From assembly GCA_963804375.1 (NCBI GenBank), contig CAWDQE010000014.1, positions 372,001 to 436,000 on the forward strand: a DNA stretch of 64,000 nucleotides, given 5' to 3'. This document shows, piece after piece, positions 17,779 through 25,137 of the stretch. The first letter of the stretch is position 1, and each line of letters starts with the position of its first letter. The stretch comes from JANXQG01 sp963804375. GTDB taxonomy: Bacteria; Planctomycetota; Planctomycetia; Pirellulales; Thermoguttaceae. The notes under the pieces are model-generated. The model was not told where the DNA came from. It saw only the letters and a program-made list of their open reading frames with translations, and searched no databases. A program made the position numbers and the translations under genes.

Positions 17779-17794
17779 GGGCAGAATTCTGCCC
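17779..17794. promoter_or_regulatory. 16-bp perfect palindrome upstream of the sigma-54 promoter
   Basis: GGGCAGAATTCTGCCC reads identically on both strands and ends 20 bp before the -24 element at 17814. It could be an operator or activator site, or a dispersed repeat; only one copy was noticed in the window. Closer to the promoter than most sigma-54 enhancer sites. Confidence 0.5.
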
Positions 17795-17813
17795 TCCAAG
17801 GTCTCGAATTCTC

Positions 17814-17830
17814 TTGGCGTGGAATTTGCA
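17814..17830 (+). promoter_or_regulatory. Sigma-54 (RpoN) promoter upstream of the enhancer-binding protein gene
   Basis: TTGGCGTGGAATTTGCA has the invariant -24 GG and -12 GC dinucleotides with exactly 10 bp between them, and flanks TTGGC/TTTGCA matching the consensus. Initiation would be near 17841, leaving a leader of about 180 nt to the ATG at 18019. The gene downstream encodes a sigma-54 activator, so autoregulation is plausible. Confidence 0.6.
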
Positions 17831-18018
17831 ATACTGAGCATTCCGCCTAGCAGGAAATAGGTCGGTGCGCGCGAGAGTTGTCAGTATTTTCAGCAATGTG
17901 CTCCCTTGGTCTGTTGTCGCAACCCAAAATACAGCACTATGTTAAGAATCTTTGTCGTTATTTACTGACCAATGCCTGCCGCCAGAACACAAACCACATG
18001 GCCATTGATCCATGAAAT

Positions 18019-19632
18019 ATGATGGAAACTGCCGTTTTAGGAAACAGGACTTCCGTGAGATTTGATAGGTTGAGCCTCGGTGGAGTCGATCGTTCGGTTC
18101 TTGTCGATGTTTGGCGAGAAGCCTGCCGCCATATCGAAATCCAGGAATCAACCCATACGATTGCCGGAATTCTTGGCAAGTTGGGACCCATCGGGCAATT
18201 GCTCGTCCGCAAGATCGACCGGCCGCGCAACTGCCTGGAAACCGTGGCCGTGGGCGTTGCCGTGCCCGATTACCTCTTGCCGGAGGCCCGTAGCGAGTGC
18301 GACGAGGGCCAGTTCAAGGACCTCTTGGCGTGGTGCCGCAAGCGGCAGGTTCTGCACCACGACAGCGGGCACTGTCGCGACCTTCTGGCAACAATCGTTC
18401 CTCCAGGCATAACGGCCGATGTTGTCGCCGGCACCCTTGGCGATGCGGAGAACCCGTCCGGCGTCGTCGTGCTCGCGGCACAGCCCGGTACGACCTTTGG
18501 AGATTCGCACGTTCGCCTGGTCGAAGCGCTGCTCGAGCCCTTCTCGGTGGCCTTGGAGAACGATCTGCGGCTGCGCGAGATGGCTGCCATGCGGGCAGCC
18601 GCCGAAGCCGACAAGGAATCGCTGCTGAAGCGGTTGGGCCGAAAGAAGTTGGCTGATACCGTCGTGGGGGAGAGTTCGGGGCTCCAGCACGTCGTAGAGC
18701 GTGTGGGCCTGGTGTCCCGAAACGATGCCCCGGTTCTCATCCTCGGCGAGACCGGTACGGGCAAAGAGCTCATCGCGCGCATGATTCACACGCAGTCGCC
18801 GCGGGCCAACGGTCCCTTCCTGCGCGTGAACTGCGGCGCGATCCCGGCGGAGCTGATTGATTCGCAACTCTTCGGTCACGAGCGGGGGGCATTTACCGGC
18901 GCGGTCGAGGGGCGGCAGGGTTGGTTCGAGCGGGCCGACGGCGGAACCTTGCTGCTGGACGAGATCGGCGAGTTGCCCTTGGCCGCTCAAGTCCGCCTGC
19001 TGCGAATTCTGCAAGACGGTTGGATGGAGCGCGTGGGAGGGCACGAACCGGTCCACGTCAGCGTGCGGATCGTGGCGGCCACCCATCGTGACTTGGCCGC
19101 GATGGTGGCCGAGGGGGCGTTCCGTGAAGATCTCTGGTACCGGATCGCCGTCTTTCCCATCCGCCTGCCTCCGCTCCGCGAACGGCCGGAAGATATCCCC
19201 GCGTTGGCCCGGCATTTTGCCGAGAGGGCCGCGGTGCGCTTCGTGCTGCCGGAAGCACCTTTGACCGACGAAGACATTCAATTATTGATCGCCTATGCTT
19301 GGCCCGGCAATGTGCGCGAACTGGGTGCGGTGATCGATCGGGCGGCCATTTTGGGCAACGGCAAACGTTTGGACGTGGCCCAAGCCCTGGGGGCTTCCGC
19401 GCGTCCGCCAGCGATCCCGCAAACTCCCTCGCCGCCAGCCTCCACGGAGATTCTGCCGCTCGATGCGGCGATGAAGCGGCACATCGAAAGCGTATTGGCC
19501 ATGACCCATGGCCGCATCGAGGGCCGCCGCGGCACCGCCGCGCTGCTGAAGATCAATCCGCACACTTTGCGGGCGCGGATGCGAAAACTGGGAATCGACT
19601 GGGCCAAGTACCGGATCGAAGAGGAGACTTGA
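18019..19632 (+). CDS. Sigma-54-dependent transcriptional activator (GAF-like, AAA+, Fis-type HTH)
   Basis: 537 residues in three parts: an N-terminal GAF-like sensor (about 20-190), a central AAA+ domain with Walker A GETGTGKE (243-250), the sigma-54-contacting GAFTGA loop (290-295), Walker B LLLDEIGELP and an arginine-finger region ERPEDIPALARHF, and a C-terminal Fis-type helix-turn-helix (RRGTAALLKINPHTLRARM). It should hydrolyse ATP to open sigma-54 promoters. Absence of a receiver domain suggests direct small-molecule sensing, as in NorR/FhlA. The next gene starts 3 bp after its stop and cysteine synthase follows, so sulfur or cysteine metabolism is the likely target. It lies 200 bp downstream of its own sigma-54 promoter match; a second perfect match precedes the sulfate transporter at 27893. 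Confidence 0.9.
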   Translation: MMETAVLGNRTSVRFDRLSLGGVDRSVLVDVWREACRHIEIQESTHTIAGILGKLGPIGQLLVRKIDRPRNCLETVAVGVAVPDYLLPEARSECDEGQFKDLLAWCRKRQVLHHDSGHCRDLLATIVPPGITADVVAGTLGDAENPSGVVVLAAQPGTTFGDSHVRLVEALLEPFSVALENDLRLREMAAMRAAAEADKESLLKRLGRKKLADTVVGESSGLQHVVERVGLVSRNDAPVLILGETGTGKELIARMIHTQSPRANGPFLRVNCGAIPAELIDSQLFGHERGAFTGAVEGRQGWFERADGGTLLLDEIGELPLAAQVRLLRILQDGWMERVGGHEPVHVSVRIVAATHRDLAAMVAEGAFREDLWYRIAVFPIRLPPLRERPEDIPALARHFAERAAVRFVLPEAPLTDEDIQLLIAYAWPGNVRELGAVIDRAAILGNGKRLDVAQALGASARPPAIPQTPSPPASTEILPLDAAMKRHIESVLAMTHGRIEGRRGTAALLKINPHTLRARMRKLGIDWAKYRIEEET

Positions 19633-19635
19633 CAA

Positions 19636-20082
19636 ATGACAGAAAGCATTACAGCAACGTCAGCATCGAGCGAAGCATCGACCGTGATTACGCCGCCCTC
19701 GAAACCGCAGACTCAGGAAGGCCGGATTCTGGCTGCCCTGGGGCTCCTGCGCGGGCCGCTGCCCTATGCGGTAACCAAGTGGCAGATTCGCTACTACGAC
19801 TACCTCGCCTCGCGCTTGTGCCTGCCGTTTGATGCGCGCTGCCCGGAAGACAGCGGCGTGCTCCGGCCGTGGACATCCAAGGTTACGGTCATCGCGCTGC
19901 TGGCGCCGTCCGATCGTCCCGCGAACGACGCGGCGGGGCTGAGGTGCAAGGCGCTGCGCGGCGCCGAGGTAACCGAGATACCACTGATCGATCTCGAGGT
20001 CGACAGCGGCCATCCTAACGAGCAGCTCATCGAGGACTACTGGTACTGGTTCTGGAATTGGCAATTCGACCCTCACATTTAA
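19636..20082 (+). CDS. Small CcbP-like (putative calcium-binding) protein
   Basis: 148 residues, acidic C-terminal half. After a Ser/Thr/Pro-rich N-terminus the domain runs from about residue 45: YYDYLASRLCLPFDARC, a short beta segment (VTVIALLA), IPLIDLEVDSGHPNEQLIED and a terminal YWYWFWNWQF. This ordering resembles the cyanobacterial calcium-binding CcbP family (PF11535): a PF-A-C strand, a loop, and an acidic helix ending in aromatic residues. I cannot confirm metal ligands. It sits between the activator (3-bp gap) and cysK (16-bp gap) and is surely co-transcribed; a stress or sulfur-linked role is inference. Confidence 0.55.
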   Translation: MTESITATSASSEASTVITPPSKPQTQEGRILAALGLLRGPLPYAVTKWQIRYYDYLASRLCLPFDARCPEDSGVLRPWTSKVTVIALLAPSDRPANDAAGLRCKALRGAEVTEIPLIDLEVDSGHPNEQLIEDYWYWFWNWQFDPHI

Positions 20083-20098
20083 CCTTAAGGAGAAGTTC

Positions 20099-21079
20099 AT
20101 GTCTCGTCAGAAAACGTATACCAACATTGTCGAAACGACGTTCGACACGCCGTTGGTCAAATTGAATCGAGTGGTTCCCTCGGCGGCCGCTACAGTGCTC
20201 TTGAAACTCGAGTTCTTCAACCCCTTCAGCAGCGTCAAGGACCGCATCGGACGGGCCATGATCGAGACCGCGGAAAAGGCAGGCATCCTTCAGCCGCAAA
20301 CGCACATTATCGAACCGACCAGCGGCAACACGGGCATCGCGCTGGCCTTCGTTGCTGCCGCCAAAGGCTATCGCCTGACGCTCACCATGCCGGAGTCGAT
20401 GAGCCTGGAGCGCCGGGCCTTGCTGCGGGCCCTGGGCGCCGACCTCGTGCTCACTCCCGCCAAGGACGGCATGCGCGGCGCGATCGCCAAAGCCCAGGAG
20501 TTGGCGGAAGCCACGCCCCATAGTTGGATCCCGCAGCAGTTCGACAACCCGGCGAATCCCGAGGTGCACGAGCGTACTACCGGCCGTGAGATCTGGGAGG
20601 ATACCAGCGGACGGGTCGATGCCGTTGTGGCCGGCGTCGGCACGGGCGGTACGATCACGGGCGTGACCCGCTATCTCCGCTCCAAGAATCCGCACGTCCG
20701 CGCGATCGCCGTTGAGCCGGTCGATTCGCCCGTGATCTCCGGAGGCAAATCGGGACCGCACAAGATCCAAGGCATCGGCGCCGGGTTCGTGCCCAAGAAT
20801 CTCGACACGAGTCTGCTGACCGGCGTGGAAACCGTGACGAACGACGACGCCTTTGCCTGGGCCCGACGTTTGGCCCATGAGGAGGGAATCCTGGTGGGAA
20901 TCAGTTCCGGAGCAAACGTGGCAGCCGCGGTGCGCGTTGCCAGCCTTCCCGAAAATCGCGGCAAGGTGATCGTGACTTTCGCCCCCAGCTTCGGAGAACG
21001 CTATTTGTCGACGCCCTTGTTCGAGGGCCTGGCAAATGCATCTTCGTCGCAAAGCAGTGCCGCGGGCGCAACCTTGTAA
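20099..21079 (+). CDS. cysK: Cysteine synthase (O-acetylserine sulfhydrylase)
   Basis: PLP enzyme that makes cysteine from O-acetylserine and sulfide. The 326-residue protein has the family motifs: FFNPFSSVKDRIG with the PLP lysine at Lys47, the substrate loop EPTSGNTGIALAF, the phosphate-binding GVGTGGTITGV and ISSGANVAAA near the C-terminus. It has a strong ribosome site (AAGGAG) and is the third gene of the activator operon. It has no CBS extension. Next to the encapsulin/cysteine desulfurase pair it supplies the cysteine the desulfurase consumes; cysK is a common companion of such encapsulins. Confidence 0.95.
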   Translation: MSRQKTYTNIVETTFDTPLVKLNRVVPSAAATVLLKLEFFNPFSSVKDRIGRAMIETAEKAGILQPQTHIIEPTSGNTGIALAFVAAAKGYRLTLTMPESMSLERRALLRALGADLVLTPAKDGMRGAIAKAQELAEATPHSWIPQQFDNPANPEVHERTTGREIWEDTSGRVDAVVAGVGTGGTITGVTRYLRSKNPHVRAIAVEPVDSPVISGGKSGPHKIQGIGAGFVPKNLDTSLLTGVETVTNDDAFAWARRLAHEEGILVGISSGANVAAAVRVASLPENRGKVIVTFAPSFGERYLSTPLFEGLANASSSQSSAAGATL

Positions 21080-21145
21080 GGGACGATTTTTCTGGCCAGG
21101 GTTGCACGTCCGCGCATGGTAGTTCGCACGGCTGAAAACGATATT

Positions 21146-21214
21146 AACCCGAAGCGGGCACCATGTCGGGCACCATGTACCCATGGTCGTGGTCGTGGTC
21201 GGCAAGGGCCGCGG
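21146..21214 (+). repeat. Dispersed CCATGTACCCATGG-type repeat, copy B
   Basis: AACCCGAAGCGGGCACCATG, a second GGGCACCATG, then TACCCATGGTCGTGG and a GGTCGTGGTCGG tail. It occupies the middle of the 398-bp spacer between cysK and the encapsulin. The rest of that spacer shows no gene. Confidence 0.85.
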
Positions 21215-21477
21215 GCCATCCTTGCCCGTGCGTATTCACGGCTGTCCCGTGAGATATAACGGCCATGTTTTGTATATGGTGATGATGCGAAGGCGAGGCA
21301 GCGGGGCCAAGCAAAGCCGATTGTCGGAGTTCCGAACAATACGTTGAGTTTGCATACCCCACCCCTCGCCTTTTCCCGAGAGCAAACTAGAATACTTGGC
21401 ATAATGAGACGTGCCGCAGACATCTTGGCGTCGGCAAGGGCCGACGCGCCGGCGGCGCTGAACCCAGAGGAACGATC

Positions 21478-21557
21478 ATGTCCGACAATTTGTTGCAGCG
21501 TAGTGTAACGACCTCGGTTGCGCAGATCTGGCCACCACGACGAAGACATCGCCGAAG
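21478..21557 (+). other. Frameshifted N-terminal segment of the encapsulin shell gene
   Basis: An ATG at 21478 with GAGG 8 nt upstream starts MSDNLLQRSVTTSVA; a TGA stops this frame at 21559. One base missing near 21520-21524 would join it to the frame reading DLATTTKTSPK and then MMSITPRWLLRLLPWVQV. LATTTK followed by RWLLRLLPWV is the typical N-terminal arm of this shell family, so the true start is very likely 21478 and 27 or so arm residues are lost from the apparent protein. Confidence 0.75.
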
Positions 21558-22934
21558 ATGATGTCGATCACGCCGCGTTGGCTGTTGCGACTCTTGCCTT
21601 GGGTGCAGGTCGATGGCGGCACGTATCGCGTGAACCGCACGAAGGTGGAACTGACGAGGGCCAAGCGGATCGGCGTCGATGTCTCGGCCAGCGGCGCCAG
21701 CTTCCAACCGGAAGCCTTGCGGAACGTGCCCTTGTTCTCGCGCTTGCCGGACGCAATTCTTTCCCGCATGAACAGCCGTTTCAAGACGGAACAGGTTTCC
21801 CTGGGCAACAACTTGATCGTGGAAGGCGAGGACCGCAGCAAGTTCTTCATCATCGCCCAGGGCCAGGTCGAGGTCTTGAGCAAGGGCGTCCATGGCAGCG
21901 ACCTGCGGATCGCCCTCCTGACGGAAAACGAGTTCTTCGGCGAAACCGATCTGGTCTCGGACCGGCCTTCCGATGTCACCGTGCGCACGATCACGCCCTG
22001 CATCCTGCTCACCCTCTCGCGGAAAGACCTGGATACCGTGCTGGCGGAGCCGCCGGGACTCCAGGACGAGTTCAATCGCGCCCTGGCGGAGCACGAGGAA
22101 TTGCGGTCGACGGTCAATCGCTACGGCGAGCGGAACATCGATTTGGTTTCGGGCTTTGCCGAAAACGTAGAGATCCCCGAGACCTTCGTCGATTACTCGG
22201 CCAGCCCGAGGGAGTATTCGCTGTCGGCCGTGCAGACGGTGGTCCGCGTCCACACGCGGGTTTCCGACCTGTATAACAATCCTTACGATCAGCTTGAAGA
22301 ACAGATGCGGCTGACGATCGAGGGGATCAAGGAACGCCAGGAATGGGAGATGATCAATAGCAAGAAGTTCGGCTTGATCCATTCGGTCGATCCGGCGATG
22401 CGGATCAGCACGCGCTACGGCGGGCCGACTCCCGACGACATCGACGAGCTGCTGGCCTTGGTCTGGAAGAAACCGGCCTTCTTTCTCGCCCACCCCAAGG
22501 CGATCGCTGCCTTCGAGCGGGAATGCACCTGGCGGGGCGTGCCGCCGGTCACAATCGACCTGTTCGGTTCTCCCGTTATCACCTGGCGGGGCGTGCCGAT
22601 GGTGCCGTGCGACAAGCTCGAAATCAAGAGCCGCTACCAGTCGAACCAGTGGTACGGCACAACGAGCATCCTCTTGCTCCGCATCGGCGAGGCCGACCAG
22701 GGCGTGGTTGGACTACAGCAGACCGGCATCCCCGGCGAAATCCTGCCGAGCCTTTCGGCACGCCTCATGGGGCTCGACAGCCTGGGCGTGGCTTCCTACC
22801 TCTTGACCTCGTACTTCTCCTGCGCCGTCCTGACCGATGATGCGGTGGGCGTGCTGGAAAACGTCGAGGTCGGCTACTACCACAACTACGCCAACCGCGA
22901 GGGCAAGAAGTTCGAGTACGGGCTGGGAATTTAG
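21558..22934 (+). CDS. Encapsulin nanocompartment shell protein with inserted cyclic-nucleotide-binding domain (family 2)
   Basis: 458 residues from the first ATG in frame; the real N-terminus probably starts at 21478 before a frameshift. The shell signature ITPRWLLRLLPWVQVDGGTYRVNR opens the protein. Residues about 55-170 form a cNMP-binding domain (RNVPLFSRLPDAILSRM, FFGETDLVSDRPSDVTV) whose phosphate cassette lacks the usual Arg in PRxA, so ligand binding may be weak. The HK97-fold shell continues (YSASPREYSLSAVQTVVRVHTRVSDL, the spine helix; LLALVWKKPAFFLAHPKAI; IPGEILPSLSARLMG) to the end. Shells of this kind self-assemble into cytoplasmic protein cages. The neighbour gene encodes cysteine desulfurase cargo; the best-studied relative (SrpI) stores elemental sulfur. 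A cNMP domain is the hallmark of subfamily 2B, whereas desulfurase cargo is classically subfamily 2A. Confidence 0.88.
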   Translation: MMSITPRWLLRLLPWVQVDGGTYRVNRTKVELTRAKRIGVDVSASGASFQPEALRNVPLFSRLPDAILSRMNSRFKTEQVSLGNNLIVEGEDRSKFFIIAQGQVEVLSKGVHGSDLRIALLTENEFFGETDLVSDRPSDVTVRTITPCILLTLSRKDLDTVLAEPPGLQDEFNRALAEHEELRSTVNRYGERNIDLVSGFAENVEIPETFVDYSASPREYSLSAVQTVVRVHTRVSDLYNNPYDQLEEQMRLTIEGIKERQEWEMINSKKFGLIHSVDPAMRISTRYGGPTPDDIDELLALVWKKPAFFLAHPKAIAAFERECTWRGVPPVTIDLFGSPVITWRGVPMVPCDKLEIKSRYQSNQWYGTTSILLLRIGEADQGVVGLQQTGIPGEILPSLSARLMGLDSLGVASYLLTSYFSCAVLTDDAVGVLENVEVGYYHNYANREGKKFEYGLGI

Positions 22935-22937
22935 TTG

Positions 22938-23036
22938 GTAGGGTGGGCCGACGGGCACCGTGCGCAGCATGGTTGGCGAGTCCCACCATAAAGCACGCAT
23001 GGCATGGTGGGACTCGTTTCACTCGGCCCACCCTAC
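22938..23036. repeat. Nested inverted repeat between encapsulin shell and cargo genes
   Basis: Outer arms GTAGGGTGGGCCGA (22938-22951) and its complement (23023-23036) are perfect over 14 bp; inner arms CGAGTCCCACCA (22977-22988) and complement (23005-23016) are perfect over 12 bp. The same family forms the larger palindrome at 50293-50443. Starting 4 bp after the shell stop and ending 23 bp before the cargo start, it could act as a partial terminator that sets the shell:cargo ratio. Confidence 0.85.
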
Positions 23037-23058
23037 GGTTTGCAGGAGGACCATCTCG

Positions 23059-24681
23059 ATGAACGACATTTCGCCCGAACTGATTGCGGCCGCCGCGCGC
23101 CGCTTGTACAACGAAATCCCCGGGCTGGGCCAGGTGTCGAAATCGGAAACTGCCATCGATCCGGTGTCACTGCACGTGCCCGGCGAGCTGCCCGCGTTCA
23201 AACCGCCAACGCCCGATGTAAGTCAACCATTCCAGGCTGACCATCCATCAATGTCCGCGGCACCCGCGCCCCTCACGGCCGCAGCACCCTTTCCATCGCT
23301 TTCGCCCGCCTCGGCCGACGATCCGGTCCGGGCGTTCGTGCGGAACATCCGCGCTGCGCAATGGCGCAACAACGGGGGACCGCTGGGCAACGATCCAAGT
23401 ATCGCGGCCGTGCAGCGGGCGTTCCGCAAGGATGCGGATGCACCCGGCATTCGCGGTCTTGGCCCCGGAGCGTTTGACGTTCCCACGATTCGGCGTGATT
23501 TTCCCGTGCTCGACCAGCAAGTCCACGGCCGGCCGCTGGTCTGGTTCGACAACGCCGCGACCACGCAGAAGCCGCAGAGTGTGATCGACGCCGTTGCCGG
23601 CTTTTACGCGCACGACAACTCGAACATCCATCGCGGCGCCCATACCCTGGCGGCCCGCGCGACCGACGCCTACGAGCAGGCGCGGCAGAAGGTGCAGGCC
23701 TTCCTGGGCGCCTCCTCGGCGAAAGAGATCCTCTTCGTTCGCGGCACTACCGAAGGCATCAATCTGGTTGCACAAACCTACGGCCGAAAGTTCCTGCAGC
23801 CGGGCGACGAGATCGTACTCACCACCCTCGAGCATCACGCCAACATCGTGCCGTGGCAGATGATCGCCAAGGAGAAGGGGGCCGTCCTGAGGATCGTTCC
23901 CATCAACGATCGCGGCGAGGTCATGCTCGAGGAGTACCAGTCGCTGCTGGGCCCCCGCACCCGCCTGGTTGCCTTGGCGCAGGCCTCGAACACGCTTGGC
24001 ACGATACTACCCGTGGCCGAGATGACGCAAATGGCCAAACGTTACAACGCCCGTGTGCTGATCGACGGGGCGCAATCGGTTTCGCACATGCCGGTCGACG
24101 TCCAGCAGCTCGGCTGCGACTTCTTCGTTTTCTCCGGCCACAAGATTTTCGCTCCGACAGGGATCGGCGCGGTTTACGCCAAGGAAGAGTTGTTGGAAAT
24201 CCTGCCGCCCTGGCAAGGCGGCGGCAACATGATCCGCAACGTGACGTTCGAAGAGACGACCTACGCCGAGGTTCCGGCAAAGTTCGAGGCCGGCACGCCG
24301 AACATCGCCGACGCGGTGGGACTGGGCGCGGCCCTGGATTACGTCGGCCGCCTCGGGCTACCGAACGTCGCACGGCACGAGCAGGAACTGCTCCGCTACG
24401 CCACGGAGCAACTCGTTCGCATCCCCGGTCTGCGGATCATCGGCACGGCGGCGGAGAAGGTAGGGCTGGTCTCGTTCGTGCTCAAGGACCGCAATACGGA
24501 AGAAGTCGGCCGGTTGCTGGACCAGGAAGGGATTGCCGTGCGGGCCGGCCACCATTGTGCCCAGCCTTCGCTCCGCCGCTACGGCCTGGAATCGACGGTC
24601 CGTCCTTCGTTTTCGCTCTACAATACCCGCGAGGAAATCGACCGCTTGGTGGCCGCCATTCACCGCATCCTGCGGTCGTGA
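23059..24681 (+). CDS. Encapsulin cargo cysteine desulfurase (SufS/NifS type)
   Basis: 540 residues, about 135 longer than SufS. Residues 1-140 are a disordered Ala/Pro-rich extension with short motifs (ISPELIAAAARRLYNE; DDPVRAFVRNIRAAQW), the cargo-loading domain of these systems. The enzyme domain follows: FDNAATTQKP, LTTLEHHANIVPW, the PLP lysine Lys362 in FSGHKIFAPTG, and the persulfide cysteine Cys500 in AGHHCAQP. It removes sulfur from cysteine, giving alanine and enzyme-bound persulfide; inside the cage the sulfur can be stored. ATG 23059 has AGGAGGA upstream; a longer frame starts inside a repeat and is rejected. No SufU/SufBCD genes are nearby, supporting a storage rather than Fe-S role. 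Confidence 0.92.
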   Translation: MNDISPELIAAAARRLYNEIPGLGQVSKSETAIDPVSLHVPGELPAFKPPTPDVSQPFQADHPSMSAAPAPLTAAAPFPSLSPASADDPVRAFVRNIRAAQWRNNGGPLGNDPSIAAVQRAFRKDADAPGIRGLGPGAFDVPTIRRDFPVLDQQVHGRPLVWFDNAATTQKPQSVIDAVAGFYAHDNSNIHRGAHTLAARATDAYEQARQKVQAFLGASSAKEILFVRGTTEGINLVAQTYGRKFLQPGDEIVLTTLEHHANIVPWQMIAKEKGAVLRIVPINDRGEVMLEEYQSLLGPRTRLVALAQASNTLGTILPVAEMTQMAKRYNARVLIDGAQSVSHMPVDVQQLGCDFFVFSGHKIFAPTGIGAVYAKEELLEILPPWQGGGNMIRNVTFEETTYAEVPAKFEAGTPNIADAVGLGAALDYVGRLGLPNVARHEQELLRYATEQLVRIPGLRIIGTAAEKVGLVSFVLKDRNTEEVGRLLDQEGIAVRAGHHCAQPSLRRYGLESTVRPSFSLYNTREEIDRLVAAIHRILRS

Positions 24682-24787
24682 CATCAAGTAGGTCCGTCTT
24701 GCCGAGAGGGACTATTGTGCCTCAAGACACGTGAAAACCATCCCGCTGACCGGCCGGTCTGCGCCTACGTGCCCTGGGGAGCCTGCC

Positions 24788-25078
24788 CTCGTTGTTACAC
24801 ACATCTCGGCCCCCATCCGGCCGGGCACCCTCTGGGTGCGGATGGTGAACAAGGCTGAATGGCTAGAACGGATAAGAAGAAGACAAACGACCCCCACGGG
24901 CTCGTGGGTGAAGGAGGTTCTACGGCTACGGCGCGAGAATGGACTAGCTGGGCAACCTGATTCACCATCCAGGCGAGCTGGATGGGGTCTGATTCTCAAT
25001 GCTGTCGGTGCTGAGCTGTCCAACCTCCTTCACCATCCGGGCGAGCCGGATGGGGTCCGAAATGTTTGCATCAACGAG
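24788..25078. mobile_element. MITE-like structured element, copy 1
   Basis: 291 bp, about 90% identical by eye to copy 2 at 27242-27542 and in the same orientation. The left end CTCGTTGTTACACACA matches the copy-2 terminal repeat exactly; the right end is degenerate (TGCATCAACGAG). It is flanked by a perfect 10-bp direct repeat, GGAGCCTGCC (24778-24787 and 25079-25088), the mark of transposition. It contains hairpins H1-H4; H4 (25034-25052) has a G-C pair where copy 2 has A-T. No conserved open frame. It lies between the cargo gene and the porin gene. Confidence 0.85.
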
Positions 25079-25137
25079 GGAGCCTGCCCGGCGCCGAGGG
25101 CCGGGATGTTCTCCGGCCTCGACATGGCGAGATCTCG

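Larger units (their letters stand above)
17665..18018. other. Intergenic region with sigma-54 promoter
   Basis: A 354-bp spacer between the O-acetylation operon and the enhancer-binding-protein gene. It holds a 16-bp perfect palindrome (17779-17794) and a sigma-54 promoter match (17814-17830). No supported gene on either strand; the minus-strand frame containing GGYVNDANNRL is unrecognised and lacks a start context. Confidence 0.6.

Noticed and set aside
22960..23058. Longer start for the cysteine desulfurase
   Set aside because: The extension is encoded by a palindromic repeat; AGGAGGA before 23059 marks the real start.
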